From Mimachlamys varia (lineage: Eukaryota > Mollusca > Bivalvia > Pectinida > Pectinidae), in NCBI GenBank assembly GCA_947623455.1, contig OX392527.1, positions 50,636,401-50,700,400 on the forward strand: a stretch of 64,000 nucleotides of DNA, in the 5' to 3' direction. A model generated the notes under the pieces. The model did no database searches and was not told the DNA's origin. It saw only the letters and a list, made by a program, of their open reading frames with translations. This document shows, in pieces, positions 1 through 13,050 of this stretch (position 1 is its first letter; every line of letters begins with the position of its first letter). A program made the position numbers and the translations under genes.

Positions 1-180
1 TAGAACAGGTGTTCTGGAAGAGTGAGCGTCTGTTTCATCGACGATACCCGTCATGTAAATCTTGGTCACAACCAAGTAAACATCAGGTCCTCGAAACAAG
101 AAACAAGCCATCGTTGTCAATCACAGAAAGTAAGCACACTAATAAGCATACTCAAAACATCCATCTTCATATCACACAGA
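1..180 (-). mobile_element. Family R retroelement fragment (cut by window edge)
   Basis: This is the antisense of the non-coding region downstream of the RT gene. It shows the block around 'ggtgttctggaagagtgag', then the 'cttggtcacaaccaagtaa' block and 'catcttcatatcacacag'. These occur in the same order in more than ten other copies in the window. It is followed head-to-tail by a second copy. The true right-hand (3') end lies outside the window. Confidence 0.8.
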
Positions 181-505
181 GAATATCAAAGCGTCAACAA
201 AACCATAATCCGAACTCAAAATTGATTAAACTAGAGGCAAAAAAGGAACAAAAGAAAGATTTTTATGGAGACTCTCGTAAAAGCACAAGAGAATAAGACC
301 AGGTGTTCCGAGGGAGTAAGGGTCTTCTGCTTCATCGTCGACATCCGCCATGTAAAGTTAACATCAAGTTCTCAAAACGAGAACCGAGTATCATTGTAAA
401 TCACAACAAGTTGTGCATACACAAAACGTCCATCTTCATATCAGTGAAACATACAGAATATTTCTCAACGAGACGAAGATGGCGACCATAAAACTTGCCC
501 ATAAT
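178..505 (-). mobile_element. Family R 3' fragment, tandem to the previous copy
   Basis: Starts at the family 3' terminus ('agagaatatcaaagcgtcaa' on the + strand) and runs through 'cgaactcaaaattgattaaa', 'ggagactctcgtaaaagcac', 'ccaggtgttccgagggagta' and 'agatggcgaccataaaactt'. It ends near 505, before the RT coding part, so it is 5'-truncated. The short ORFs across it are repeat-derived and have no protein support. Confidence 0.85.
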
Positions 506-3500
506 GTATTGGTAGTTTACTTGTACGTATGTGATTACAACAATTTGCAGTGATGGTAAATCACACTACCGTAGTCTAGACAGAGATATATTTAGCAAAA
601 CAAATGAAGTATTCTTAAGAACCTACAATTCCTATCAATAATAGAAGAATGATTCTTAGAGAAAATAATTTCGTTTTCCTTCTGTAATTACGAAACATAA
701 GTATCATACTCGAGAACGATACCGATAAACAAGTTGTTATGATGGCGAATACAGTTGCATAACTGCAAATGAAACACTTATAGATTTGGAGTTGGAAATG
801 TATTTCTTATTCCATTTTTACTTCCCCCTTTGATACAGTATAAGAGTTAACAAGGGAACGTTTTTATTTTCAGGATACCAATCCTTTAAGTATGCACGTT
901 CTATAAGATACATTGAGCACTTGAAAGTACTTAACAAAGTATTTAACGAAATCAAAGATGCAATCCGCATACTTCTCTATAGCAAAGTCAATGTTTTTCA
1001 AACGTTTCGTGAACATCATTCTAACATTAATGGTAGATGAGACTTAAGGTTACGATGCTATCAGTTATCATTTGCAGGTGCCCTTGGCTTTCAAGCATTT
1101 TGTGAGCACTACTTTATGTTAATTTCGACTTACGGAAATGATGGTATGAGTTATCATATAAAGAGCAGCCCTTGATTTTAAACCGTTTGGCAGTATATCT
1201 ACCAATGCAAGTATTGTAACATCCTCCCGAGAGAGATTCAGTGTTGGGGACGTGTTACTACCATATGCTTCTTAAACCATTGTGAATCTTAACATGGACG
1301 TTACGTGGTATTGAGGGTACATCTACCGGTTTATCAAATCTGTGTCTGTAAATTGCTGTACATAGTTCCAAATTCTTCTGAAAGCAACGGTTACTGATAA
1401 TGTTTCTCCACACAAATTGCATATACGTTTTAAACTGTGCACGCGCTAACGCTTGCTGCTTACGACCTCTTTGAATTTTGGAACGTACTCTGTTTGCAGA
1501 CGTTCGTCGTACATCAAATGAGATAAGCAGTATGGGCCATTAATAACATCATTTTAACGGGTAAGTACATTTAAATTTTATATAGCTATTTGATTTTAGC
1601 GTTGATTACGCATCTAGTCGTGTTCCAATTCCAATGATGGACTGAATAATGACTTACATGCACATAAACATTTCGGTTTAGTATTATTTGTGTCACGACT
1701 TATGATCAGGCTGTATGATATGGAAATGAAATGCATATATTTAAAACAAATTGCTCCATTCTTTGCACTTTATACGCAAAGTGTTCTGAATCGTGCAATA
1801 TAGTTAACGCAAGAATCCTGTAGTAAAATCTATTTTGAAACTGTGTTATAGCTGTTTTGAAAAACAAATCTTTATTTTTTCCTCTATTTAGAATTGTTAT
1901 GCTATGGATCTGTCCTCGAGTACGTCCTCTCATGAAAATGGTGCAAGAACTATACAGAAATACCGCAAGATATTAATTGTAGCGTTTTTCTTTAAGTTCC
2001 TTTTTTGGCCGATCTAAAACTAAAACAGTATCATAATGTTTAAATGTGGTTTGCATATACGACGTGTTTACTACGTCATGTAGTAAACTTTTTCTGTATG
2101 TAATAACTTTGTGTGAAAGTTTGAGAGCTGTGTGAAGGTAGAAACTGTGTGTACGTTTTGAATGCATGTGTCCCTCCCTTGTTTCTGATGTCTACTGATA
2201 CATGTAAATCATGGAGGACTTGAATGTTAAGAAATATTTTCTGAAATAGTAGCCACAAAGGCGCCAGTGTTTCATACGATTGGACTTGCAGATCATATCA
2301 ACTTGAATGTAATGATGGTTGTTATCTCAAGGCCATGTTGTATAATATCAAAACATTGTATTTCAATTAACATAAATGTTTTAAAAAACAAACTGATTTC
2401 TGATGTGATTCACCTGGTTTCTTTGTTCATTACTAATGTATGCTGTCCTTTTGATGAAATATTAAACATACTTTAATCAACATTTGTATCAGTTGCGTTA
2501 ACACTTTCCTAAAATCCCGTGCGAAGCTTTTGAACTGATAGTACCTTTACCGGAAAACATATTGTTAACATTTGCTTATCATTACTAAAGATAACTTTTT
2601 TTGCCATTAAGTAAATGGCATGAAGAAGAAATAACATTTCATGCAAATGGATGTAGTTCAAAAATTCAAATATTTAAAATGGTAGTAAAATAAAACATTT
2701 CGATTACGTAGATAAAGCAACATCAATTCAAAATATTTCCAATCATTTATTTTATCCTCATTTTTCAATCGCATAAACTATACTTCTAGTCTTCACATAC
2801 TTAACACCAAAACATGATTAATGACCACTGTCACACTTTCCTTGTATCATCGTACATCATCAGGTGGCAGGAACTTTCTCATAAAGAAGTCAGTTGTTAT
2901 TAAACTCATTTGAAAGTCATATCATAAAACAGATTCAATTGGAGAAGGTGCCGTACACATATTTCATAGCGACAGACAGGTGACAGAAAACATGTAAAAT
3001 GCTGTTGGCATAAAAAAAAACAAGTGTTGAAACAAAAACTAACATGAAAGTATTGAAAAATTTTCCTAGCTCTCAGTACTTTTTTTGTACTTCTCTTTAT
3101 ACTTGCTTTGCAATAACGAGAACGAAGACTATTTATGTCAAGGACAATCTTTGCTGCAGTTTTGTCCTATTTTTTCTTTTCCCGTTTTCGTCTTTCCTTC
3201 ATGGTGTATCTCGGTATGAGTGATAAACTTTTGATATTAAAAAGTAACATTAATGTTTATGTAGATAGATCATATATATTATTGCTATGTCTTCAGGCAA
3301 TGCTGCTTTGACATTGATATCAAACAATGTTTAGTTATACATGCATTGCTTCAAAGTTCGTTCAATATGCTAGCAACATCGCAACAATACGAAATGTTTT
3401 CACTATCTAGATTGAAAAGTCGAATCTACATCGTATCTTATGTAACTAGGGCTGCTGGCCTTTTGTGACCACGCGTGAAGTCACAGCGAACCAGCTACTT

Positions 3501-5020
3501 ACTCGCAAACAGATCCGTCTGGGGGCGATAAAAGACGCAAAAAACAGCAATAAAGAACGATACTGGATACAGAAAACATCCATCATTCGGATACAAATTA
3601 CTGCCGAAAATTGAAAATATTCATGTATTCTGACTAATTAGGAGAAAGAACATACACATAAACCAAACTGAGGCATTTCTCGGGAAAGTAAGAATGCCCT
3701 AATCTCTCACGGGATTTTCTCTTTTCCTTCGGACACCCATTCATCAAGATTTTATATATATATATTTTTGTGTGCATATAAAGAGAAAGCGTATTGACTT
3801 CAGTTTGTGTACATTTTATTTTCCAACTGAGAATTATAAAGCACAAGATCGGAGTGTTTTTCTCTGAATGCTTTTGCAATAGTGTGAGCATGACCTTTAC
3901 TTCTGATGTTTGTTAATCCGTTCAAATACCAGATATCTCGATTTTGTTTTCTTTTTATTGACTTTTGTTGCCCATGTTTTAGAATTCAACCTTTCCACTT
4001 CGCAAATTTAATAAGTCAATACTCTACTTGGTACGATTCAGCACCAACTTTAATCGGATGATTCAGACATGTTGCTTTTGTTTATGCGCTGTGAAAATGT
4101 CACCTTTGTTGTGCCATCTCTGTTTTTCTCACCACCATCCAGTCTGTGATTGGAAGGCTGTCTGCCGTACTCGTGACACGTGTGGGCGTGACGTCTGACG
4201 TCCATTTCTCTCGTGATATTTAGTGGAATGTCTGCTTCCAAGCTTTAAATGGGTACATTCTAGCTGACAATAACTCAAACGGTTTTTTACAAGTGACATA
4301 TACGTAAGACATTGCTAATTGACACAACTTATACTCTGTAGTTATAGTCTGCTGACGACGAAAGCTTGGTTTTGGCTCTATGTGTTGACGCCGTAATTTG
4401 TACTCTTTTTCTGTTTTGACAGAACCAGCAATAGCAACAATCATTTAGTGCCTTGAAATAAATATATCCCTTGTCATGTCACGCACGCGTATAACTACAT
4501 ACAATTCAAAAACGCCAAAGTGTATTATTTCACTTGGGGCAATCCTATCAACATCATATTCAATGAGATCCTTGTCAAGAATGACTGTTTCAATTACAAT
4601 CCTCATATATATTTCGGATGATGTCATTGGTACCTTCATAATGCATGCTCGACTCATTCAATTTTATTCCTTATATATATATATATATTTCGAATGAAGG
4701 TCAATGATTCCTACAAGTATGCTCAACTAATTCCTCTTGTAATTGAATTTCGTTCTTATCAACATAGAATGAAATAAACATTCCATGTTTTAACCTAATT
4801 TATCAATTAGATTAATTTTAGTAAAAAGTGTTGGTATTGAATTAACTATTTTGTAATCCACATGCAACTTTCCATGGGAGCAGATTTTAATACGTTTAAT
4901 TAATGACAGATAAGTTGCAACGACTGTATTTTAGCACGTTAAAGATGTTGGGAATTGGAGAACGTTAAAAAATAATGCTTCGTTCACCATCAACATTTTA
5001 ATTGATAACCATTTTAAATA
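506..5020. other. Unassigned AT-rich DNA
   Basis: No gene, RNA or clear repeat is recognised here. The open frames are all under 90 codons, with no homology I can name. Short TA-rich tracts occur near 3755-3770 and 4671-4690. The stretch between 4050 and 4440 has several overlapping short minus-strand frames but nothing protein-like enough to call. Confidence 0.5.
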
Positions 5021-5024
5021 AATT

Positions 5025-5560
5025 AGAGAATACCGAAGCATTAACCAAATCATAATCCGAAGCAAACTCAAGAATATTGAATCAACAACATAGGTTGGAG
5101 AACAGGGATGTTACTTTCAAGAAATGGAAAGTTCACGATCGAAAAATTAAAATCATCACTTTTATCATATAGCTTCGTAGTAAGCTGTCCATGTTGGTCG
5201 TAGTTTTAGAAGAGATCGTGGTAAGCAGCTGATGTAGAAAAGTCTGTTGTGTCTTTTATTTCAAGTTCAGAAGGGTATATACAAAGGACGTGGTCAGCAA
5301 ACTTCTTGTCGTTCATAGACAACACATCGTCGATATAAAACCTTATTTCCGGTACAGATGAACGAATGAGTGTTGTGTAGACATGGTAATGTTTGTATGG
5401 CATTATCTGAAATGAAATCATCTGGCTTTACAAGGTCCCTATTATTTGTGTTGATAGGCTCTTCAATAAATTCTTCGGCAAGAGACACATTCCCCCCATA
5501 GGGATACACTTACAGACTGCTGAAAAACATCTCGCCACCGAACTCAATATATGAATTGTC
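5025..5560 (-). mobile_element. Family R copy with broken reverse transcriptase
   Basis: Antisense copy whose 3' end is at 5025 ('agagaataccgaagcattaa' on +). An internal deletion joins the 3' tail directly to RT sequence. On the minus strand the catalytic YIDD box is at 5326-5337, inside a frame reading FYIDDVLSMNDKKFADHV and then IYPSELEIKDTTD. Further upstream, an EFGGEMF segment and an IPMGGN segment (around 5490-5560) correspond to RT motifs before the catalytic box, but they lie in different frames with a stop between them. The fragment is therefore a dead pseudogene. The GIPMG/YIDD arrangement is typical of RTs of non-LTR or Penelope-like type; I cannot assign the clade. Confidence 0.85.
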
Positions 5561-6734
5561 AACCATTAAATCCTCAGATATTTCCTCAATTTCAAACTTT
5601 CTGGTGGGTTGTTATTTATTTTTCATGTCATTTGCCCAACCTGAAAAGAAATAAAACAACAAAAACTAAAATTACAAAAAACTTATACTGAAGCGTACCT
5701 GCAGTTAATTTGACCTATAGAGAAGAACACAATGGCACAATGAAAAATGAAAATAATCACATTTTAAAGAATTAATGTTCCAGACTGATCAAAGGAAAAT
5801 TGAAATTCACATTCATTTCTTTTCGGTCTTTAGTAGAAAAGAAAAAGTCATATAACGTCAGTTACATGCATGCAATTGGTGGTTCTAAGAAAAACAAAAT
5901 GGCGTCAAACTCTCCTTTAAATTCAAAATTCAACTGATAAGACAAGCAAGCAATAGATCAGCAAAATAATCAATGGAATATATTTGTTGAATAAATAAAA
6001 AATGAACTGTAAACATCCATTGGTGTAACTATTTATCCATGAAGCGTCCGTTTCATCTGTGTATAAAGTCTAGTTAGATCAGATATTAAACGAAGCATGT
6101 CACATATGTCGTATTGATTTTATACAAAAGATCTAAACGTATGATTTTGTAGATACGCACTGGTTGATATATATACTGAAACGGAATTGTAAAAACAGCA
6201 TAAATGATAATCAAAATATGTTGTATATATAAGCGATGGTACATGTAACAAATATTCAAATATCCCGCCTCTTGAAAATACAGATCAAGCGCTCGTTAGT
6301 ATGGGTGGGGCTAAATAACCAAGGTTTGAACATTTCTTTCTAATTGATCAATTGACTGCAGGATAAAAAAGTTTCGAGTACTGGCAGACCACAGAGTGCA
6401 TTACTACATGTAATGTCTATACTGACGATTAGAAAATCGGTCTCGAGTTCTAACCAAACATATTCTAATCGCCAGAAAAACGACTCAAAACAACATACTT
6501 TCCCCTAAAAGAAAACAGATCGATTACTTAAATCATTTGTCTATTAATGGAAAATGGTAATTGAATAATACTTATATTTTTGTAAATATGGGCTCTTTTG
6601 TTATCAAAAGAAGCAAACTTTTTTTACAGGAAGTTTGTGTAATAGTGATTAGTAAGTTAAGATGCTTTATCGCTCAACAAAAAAAAAAAAAAGCAAACTA
6701 ATGCAAATCGTTAAAATGTTTCCATGGGTCGAAG
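5561..6734. other. Unassigned AT-rich DNA
   Basis: No coding or RNA feature is recognised. A 14-15 base A tract lies near 6680-6693. Frames are short and unconvincing. Confidence 0.5.
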
Positions 6735-6890
6735 AAATACGCAGATGACGTAACACACATATATGCTGCACCCTTTAAATTGATTCAGAATAATTTCAAA
6801 TTGTGTACTACGAAAACGTGTATATTATGTACCGTGCCACTTCCAAAATGAGAGGCTATGGAGGCTCAAACAAACCCCGGGGACTAAAAA
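6735..6890 (-). repeat. Dispersed repeat family C, internally deleted copy
   Basis: The reverse complement matches two separated parts of the longer copy at 18200-18600: the 'tggagcctccatagcc', 'gtggcacggtaca' and 'cgtagtacacgatttgaaat' blocks, and the 'ggtgcagcatatgtgtgtgt' block. The central 'ttggcccctagca' part is absent here. The 64-codon frame crossing it is an artefact of the repeat. The class of the repeat is unknown. Confidence 0.7.
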
Positions 6891-7370
6891 ATTCACCAGC
6901 AGTCTTCCAACCCCCTATCATTAAAGATGATGTACTAACGGATGCTTGCTTTCATTTCCAGTTTAAAACTACCAGGATTTTTGGACGATGGTTTTGACAG
7001 GTTAGGTTCATCATGAAAATTATCGACTTAAATATGTGTTTATTTACGATATAGCTGTTTCAATAAATCACTCGGTCATGGCTTGACGTAAACAAAATGT
7101 GTATTTAGTCGAAACTTAATAAATATAAAACTAGTCAATGGTAGAAAACTGTCTACTCGGATCGTTCCTGAAGTACTCTTGTAGTTTTAAATCATATTTG
7201 TTTTTGCTCTGCATCCTTCCATTTAATGCATTTAGAAGAAGCATTTTGCTATCAGACTATGATATGCTATTGTAACGTCACCAATTTCATTGTCAACACT
7301 TAATTTGCGGTTCAATATCTATTCAAAATAACTAGAAAAAGCACCATTACTCTTTCAAAATTAAAAATCT
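6891..7370. other. Unassigned AT-rich DNA
   Basis: Nothing is recognised. The start of the following family R copy may reach slightly into this interval, but similarity fades. Confidence 0.5.
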
Positions 7371-7374
7371 GTAC

Positions 7375-7930
7375 GATAAATATTTCAATTTACTCATCTT
7401 GAACTTTCCGTTACTTGAAAGTAACATCCTAGCTTCTCCAACCTATGGCGTTTACATGTCGCAGTTAATTAGATATACTAGCGTTTGCTCTAAACATCGT
7501 TATTTTCGTGATCGATGTCGACTGCTGACAAACTAACATCACAATGATTAGAGAGTTGCAGGTTGATCAGAATTATGGGCAACTTTTATGGTCGCCATCT
7601 TTGTCTCATTGAGAAATGTTCTGTATCTTTAAGCGATATGAAGATGGACGATTTTTAATTTTCCCAATAGTGTGATTTGTTGTGGTTGACAATGATACTC
7701 GGTGCTCATTATGATAACTCGATGTTTACTTTGATGTGACAAAAATTTACATGGTGGTGCCGTCGATGAAGCAGAAGACGCTTACCCTTCCTGAACACCT
7801 GGTCTTATTATCTTGTACTTTTACAAGGGTCTCCATGTAAATCTTTCCTTTGTTCATATTTTGTCTCTGGTTTAATATATTTTGAGTTTGGAGTATAATT
7901 TTGTTAACACTTCGGTATTCTCTATTTTAG
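7375..7930 (+). mobile_element. Family R copy: RT C-terminal fragment plus full 3' region
   Basis: The most informative sense copy of the 3' half. At 7380-7540 the + strand reads NFPLLESNILASPTYGVY, then MSQLIRYTSVC (YGVYMSQL at 7444-7467), then a stop after RCRLLTN. It continues through the post-RT block 'tttatggtcgccatctttgt', the 'gatgaagcagaagacgctta' and 'ctggtcttattatcttgt' blocks, and the 3' end 'acacttcggtattctct'. This copy links RT sequence and the 3' tail in one orientation, which fixes the sense strand of the whole family. No poly(A) follows the 3' end; the flank is T-rich. Confidence 0.88.
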
Positions 7931-9205
7931 CAAATATTTCCATGGTCCTATAACACACTTTGCTTTTGCTGATAAACTTATACATAAAGCCCTACCCGGC
8001 TTAATTAAGTTTGTCTGAAATAGAAATATAGTACCATACCAACATTTGCTAAAACATTCATTGCTTAATTAGCTGCATAGTTTGATGTATTCACATGGGT
8101 TATATTTATATGAAGATGCGGAGTATTTGTTACAATGTTTATATATCGTAAATGCCCCAACAAAAGTATCCCCTTCAAAAGCTGGAGCACATAAGTTGCT
8201 TAATCGAACTCGCCATTCCCAGTAGGACGTACATTCGGTTATCTAGTGCCCTAAACGTACGTTAATATTTTAGAACCTCTCGCATAGGCCATTGTAGATG
8301 ATAACGGCTAAGGTCACATTGATCAATCTTAATTACCATAACAATATTAAGCATTGACTTATGCAGCTTATTGGCAATGAACCTTTGTCGCTTAACAGTA
8401 GTGGAATTATGACTGATCAGTTAATAGCTTAGCAATGATATATAATAATTACATTACCTGTTACTGTAGCTATATTGATGTGTAATAGATTTCATATTGA
8501 CATAGAATAATCTTCATAAAAGCAAGATCAAGACAAGGGGGATTATTCCATAGACGTTTACATCAAGCGTGTGTTATCTACGTTTGAAACGCTTCGAAGA
8601 ATTGGTTTCGAATATGACATAATTATTTTTATATATCTGAAGTTTGATGGTATGATATCTGCCTTTATTTCTTATTTAGTCATCAAATATTGATTATTCA
8701 TTAACATTTTGTATAAAATTAATATCTGTCGACATACAAGTATCTAAGATCAATGTATAAAGTAGGTCTAGTTCATTTTGAACAATCTAAAAGCGAGAAT
8801 GTCGACAGTGGTCTAAGTGTCTTTTAATGAAGAAATGTCTGTTCAAGTTTTCCTCGGCAGGACGTATGACAAAAGGATACTACAGGTTGAATGGGTCTTC
8901 ATGATCATGCTACTTCTACAAATTAATACGCACAGGAAATGAAGACAATAGTGCTATCCCCACCCACACATTAACCATAAATGGACAAGGCAGGTGTCCA
9001 TTTCCGTAATATGCATAGGTCAAGTGTCTTCACCACTTGTAGAATAGTTTCCTTTCTCAGTTAGAGCAATCTAAACCATTTATTTATTTTTAAATAAAAG
9101 TATGGATTTTCTCTGTTGCGCAGTCTGTGTCTACCATGAAATCCGGCTCATTTGAAATGAAGCATATGCTCTGAATATCCTTAGTATGAATATAGTTCAG
9201 CATGC
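7931..9205. other. Unassigned AT-rich DNA
   Basis: No gene, RNA or repeat is recognised. Confidence 0.5.
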
Positions 9206-9207
9206 AC

Positions 9208-9410
9208 TTGGATGTGACCTGGATTACCAAGGCGGGCGTGGTAAATTAAGAAGAATACGCCTACGCTTCCGAAACACCTGGTCTTATTCTCTTGTACTTT
9301 TTCAGGGACTTTGTGTATTTGTTAGTGTTGGTCATTTGTTTTCCCTTGTTAAATCGATTTTGAGTTCAGATTACTGTTTGTTGCCGCTTCGGTATTCTAT
9401 GATTAATTCT
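9208..9410 (+). mobile_element. Family R 3' fragment
   Basis: Carries the 'cgcctacgcttccgaaacac', 'ctggtcttattctcttgta', 'aaatcgattttgagttcaga' and 'ccgcttcggtattct' blocks in sense order. A 111-codon frame begins at 9186 but simply crosses the repeat and its flank, so I do not call it a gene. Confidence 0.85.
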
Positions 9411-11350
9411 AGCAGCAGTATAATAGTCAAACATGATGTGAACATGTTAAATTGGGCGCTTTCATTGCGTCTGTTTGGAAGTCATACTATCCTATATGTA
9501 CTGGTATTCTCTCTTATGTAAAGGCATTGAGGAGTTTGAATTAAAGGACTTGGCTGATTAATTACCGATACATACTTACCGTTCATTTGTTTTTGTTTTC
9601 TCTAATAGATATCGGGGGAAATATCACGGAAAGACCTCGTTATCGTCTGCAATTAACACATTAAAAATGTAAAACAAATATTTACAGTTTTCTTTCATTT
9701 TATTTGTTTTTAAAAGTTTGTATTATTAAAACAGTGGCTCTAAACAAACGAATACTTGGATGAATACGGACTGTAGTACTTAAATACTGATATGTGCAAA
9801 GGACGTATTTGCAAAATATTATGGTAAACCATTTATTTGTTTACCAATAAGTAGAAAAAAACGGACTTATGCATGTTTCTATTGCTGTATATTATCTCAG
9901 CATACGCTATATTACGTAAGAGTGAGTTATTTAATTAACAGGCTAGAAATATACTCTGTATATTTCTAGGAGTTCAAGAACTCGCCGTTCCAGTAATCTA
10001 ATAATGAAGTGACTACACTATTCCAGAGATGCGACTGTCTCTACATTCAATGGGTTAAAATACCAGCTAACTCGACATTCAATGTAATGACAAGATGTCT
10101 CATTGTTGAAGAGATGGAAATAGCCAGCATACCTGACATTCATAAGGACATGAATGACCCTTTGTCAGACTGCGTCCAAGATAAACAGCGATAGATATCC
10201 GAGAATTCTTATTGAGACGTTGATTCTATTTCTGGTTTGAATGTATTAATGGCCGGGTCTCCACGCGAGTCACGTAATTTAATGGCACTACCAACACAAT
10301 AGCGTGACATGTTAGCTGACGTAAAATGTCCGGCGGTCGCCTGCAACCTACTGCATCTTATTGTTGGTGTCGTCTGCTCACCTCCACAGCACGCAATCTC
10401 TACAATGTCTTGTTTGCGTCCTTTCTTACCCGGACAGTGACAGCAGATGAATGTTTAAAAAAAACATCACAGACGACAAATTGGTAGGACGGTTTTGTTA
10501 AAAGCTTTGTCGTAGCATTTTCTTTCGACAACATCCGATATTTATTTCCTTTTATAGGGGTTTTCTATCATCATATTGAGATTGTAGGAACAAAAATTAT
10601 TGTTGTTAATATTTGCATGTGTCGAGGAACGTTCGGTTATATGTAAGTGTCGGAACCTGGACAATGATTTAAGTTGCGGTGCTAATTTCGAATCAGTTCC
10701 ACACGATTCTGTTTGAAACACAGAATATGTTTCAAATTATAGTTCGAGCTTTAGTTCAAATAAAACATGATAGCAGTAACTTATGCACAAAGAATATATT
10801 TACGTGGAAACATATTTATATAGTTCGATGTTGACAAAACCAACTAAACATCGAATTCAACTAATGTCATAATCGTAAAACAAAAATTATTTTGACAGCC
10901 AGATAAAAACCAGAAATTTTGGAGGCTTCCTAATTGCATTATTTTTTTCGGTTTACGTATGTTTTTATTTTATGGGGCAGAAAGCAAGTTATGGTTGATA
11001 ATCAACTGGATGAAATAATGTATTCTAATTGGCGTTTTTTATGAGTTTATTCTGACATCGGAATATCCCAAAAGATAAATAAAACTGGAAAAATTCAATT
11101 ATTTCAGTAATTTACTCGCGTATCTATAAACTATATATTCCGCCGGGAAACGCTTACTAATAATATACTACTCTAACCAATAACACGATAATAAAAAGAT
11201 AAACAGCTAGGACAACCTTCAAGCAACCAATGATGTATCGATTTAATATGCTATTTGAAAATCCGACGTGACTGATAATACACTAGAAGAAAACCAAAGC
11301 TATTAAAAACTAGAGACATGTTTTAGCGAACAAAAACATATGTCTCTTTT
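9411..11350. other. Unassigned DNA with a short CpG-richer patch
   Basis: No gene is recognised. A hairpin at 9943-9969 is listed separately. The patch at about 10250-10450 is visibly richer in G+C and CpG than its surroundings ('ccggcggtcgcctgcaac' and similar) but contains no long frame or known RNA. It could be a regulatory or untranslated segment; this is speculation. Confidence 0.4.
9943..9969. repeat. Perfect 12-bp-arm palindrome
   Basis: The arms 'ctagaaatatac' (9943-9954) and 'gtatatttctag' (9958-9969) are exact reverse complements around a 3-base centre. No flanking element is recognised. It may be chance in AT-rich DNA or a remnant of a foldback element. Confidence 0.75.
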
Positions 11351-11357
11351 ATAACGA

Positions 11358-11600
11358 TTTTTTATTCTGACCAACTTTCCTTCATAATGTCATAACAAAA
11401 TATTAAGCAATTAATAAATCTAAAGTTTGACCTTAACCTATGACCTTTGACACTGTGGCCTTGAGGTTTTGTCAGTATACATCTTTTTTTTTTATTCTGA
11501 CCAACTTTCCTTCATGGTGTCATAACAAAATATCAATCAATAAAAAATGGACAGACGGACGAACAGAAGGACAGACCGACATACGGACGGACAGGCTAAT
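11358..11600 (+). repeat. Duplicated ~60-bp module with a (GGACAGAC)-like tract
   Basis: 'tttattctgaccaactttcc' plus 'ttcat..tgtcataacaaaat' occurs at 11358-11418 and again at 11488-11548, 130 bp apart. The second copy runs into a degenerate ggac/gaca tract (11548-11592). A similar 'ggacggacagac' tract is, from memory, common in mollusc dispersed repeats. The repeat probably continues into the next entry. Confidence 0.7.
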
Positions 11601-11724
11601 TACTATAGGGCATCCACATTGAAGAGGTTTGGTCAATTATTGTTACATGTATATAATTAGACAGTGAGGGCGAGGGTGCATCACCTTGGCGTACACATTT
11701 TGATGTTTGAAAAAGCCAAACATT

Positions 11725-12030
11725 TTTTTTATCTCTGACCTTTCGGTGAAGGTCACACTGGCCTATTGACAGTGCACTGCACATTGTCTTTTGGTGATGC
11801 AGGTATAATAAAAAAATGTCATTATATCTTTAAAGGTTTAAAAATTATCGCCCGGTCTATCGCCCGAATTATTGAAAAAATCACACTTATTTGACCTCTG
11901 ACCTTGAGGTCAAGGTCACAGTGACATAATGATAGTGCACTGCACATCTACTTCAGGTGATGTATGTATACTGCAAGTTTCGTCAAAATATCTTCAACGG
12001 TTTAGAAGTTATGGCCGGGACAAAAATTAT
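11725..12030 (+). repeat. Two-unit dispersed repeat rich in AGGTCA half-sites
   Basis: Two related units lie about 163 bp apart, anchored by 'agtgcactgcacat' at 11771 and 11934. Both contain 'ctctgacctt', 'gtgatg.atgtata' and 'aaaggtttaaaaattat' or 'aacggtttagaagttat'. The second unit carries 'ctgaccttgaggtcaaggtc', a near-palindromic cluster of AGGTCA half-sites, followed by 'acagtgac'. The unit resembles an abundant repeat I associate with bivalve genomes (recollection, not a search). Confidence 0.75.
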
Positions 12031-12689
12031 TAGAAGAACCAGAACTAGAACTAGAACCGGTACTAATACAATATGTATCCCTTCATACGAAGGTGAGACA
12101 TAATAAACAACGAAAAAGAAGAAGAAACAAAATTATATAAAGATTGAACGGCCAGTGACAAACAGGAAATACACTTTCAAATTAGTGTAGTATTTACATG
12201 CTGTGATGTGATTCTACTGATATCAGATATTCTGTACATAGCTAAGGTTTATAAACAGACGATATGCCAGACGCAAGATCAGTGATTTAAATATTGACTT
12301 CCAAACAAGATTGAACCTAGCACATGCTAAGCATCATACCATAAATCTCCGTTTGTACGCCCGACAATGTTTTCATTGCAGGAATACAAACACAAATAGG
12401 CGCGTATTTAATGGCATTCATTTATCATATTATTTTGAATATCACCAAGAAATTAACAACTCTTTTTTATTATTCATAATAAAAGGAATGCGAGAGATAG
12501 GAAAAACTGGCTAGATGGATTATGACGAATCTTTGCACACATGTTAAACCTGAAATAATATTGTACCCTTAAATATCTCCTTGTGTTATGATCATTCGTG
12601 TCTGAAAAAGGTACATGTACATTAAATTGCTGACATGACAAATTATCTCGGACATTGAAGGTATTCCGTATACACTTCTTAGTCCATGG

Positions 12690-13050
12690 GTTCGGAGGTC
12701 AAAGGTCACAGATGTGTAACGTTACTGAAATGGGCTGTCAATTTCAACCATTAAAGATATCCTAATGAAACTTGCAGGATGCTGGAATCACTTACACATG
12801 GTGTGTAATGCAATGTCATTTGGTCACTTTGGCCTTCATTTAAAGGTTGAAGGGAAACGGGATTCAAACATACAAAGGTGTACGCAAAGATGACGTCAAC
12901 TGTCCTTTACTATATGAATTTATGCTGACCCAGTAAAACTTAATATTTCGTGATCTCAAGACGGATGCTATTTTGTACACACATTCCCATCAAAATAGCG
13001 AAGGTTTTCATGCAATAAGGGCATGTAGTCAAAGGTCAAAGATCACGTTA
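12690..13050 (+). repeat. Duplicated segment with DR1-type AGGTCA repeats
   Basis: A perfect direct repeat AGGTCA-A-AGGTCA lies at 12696-12708. About 330 bp downstream, 13026-13045 reads TAGTCA-A-AGGTCA-A-AGATCA. Both are followed within 30 bp by 'cgttactgaaatgg', so a larger unit has been duplicated and diverged. One-base-spaced AGGTCA repeats are the known DR1 site of nuclear receptors such as RXR and HNF4. Whether anything binds here is unknown. Confidence 0.65.

Noticed and set aside
9..296. 95-codon ORF at the left edge
   Set aside because: It is composed of two tandem antisense family R fragments and has no ATG-anchored protein features.
9186..9521. 111-codon plus-strand ORF
   Set aside because: It crosses a family R 3' fragment and its flank, and the frame is not shared with the RT reading frame.
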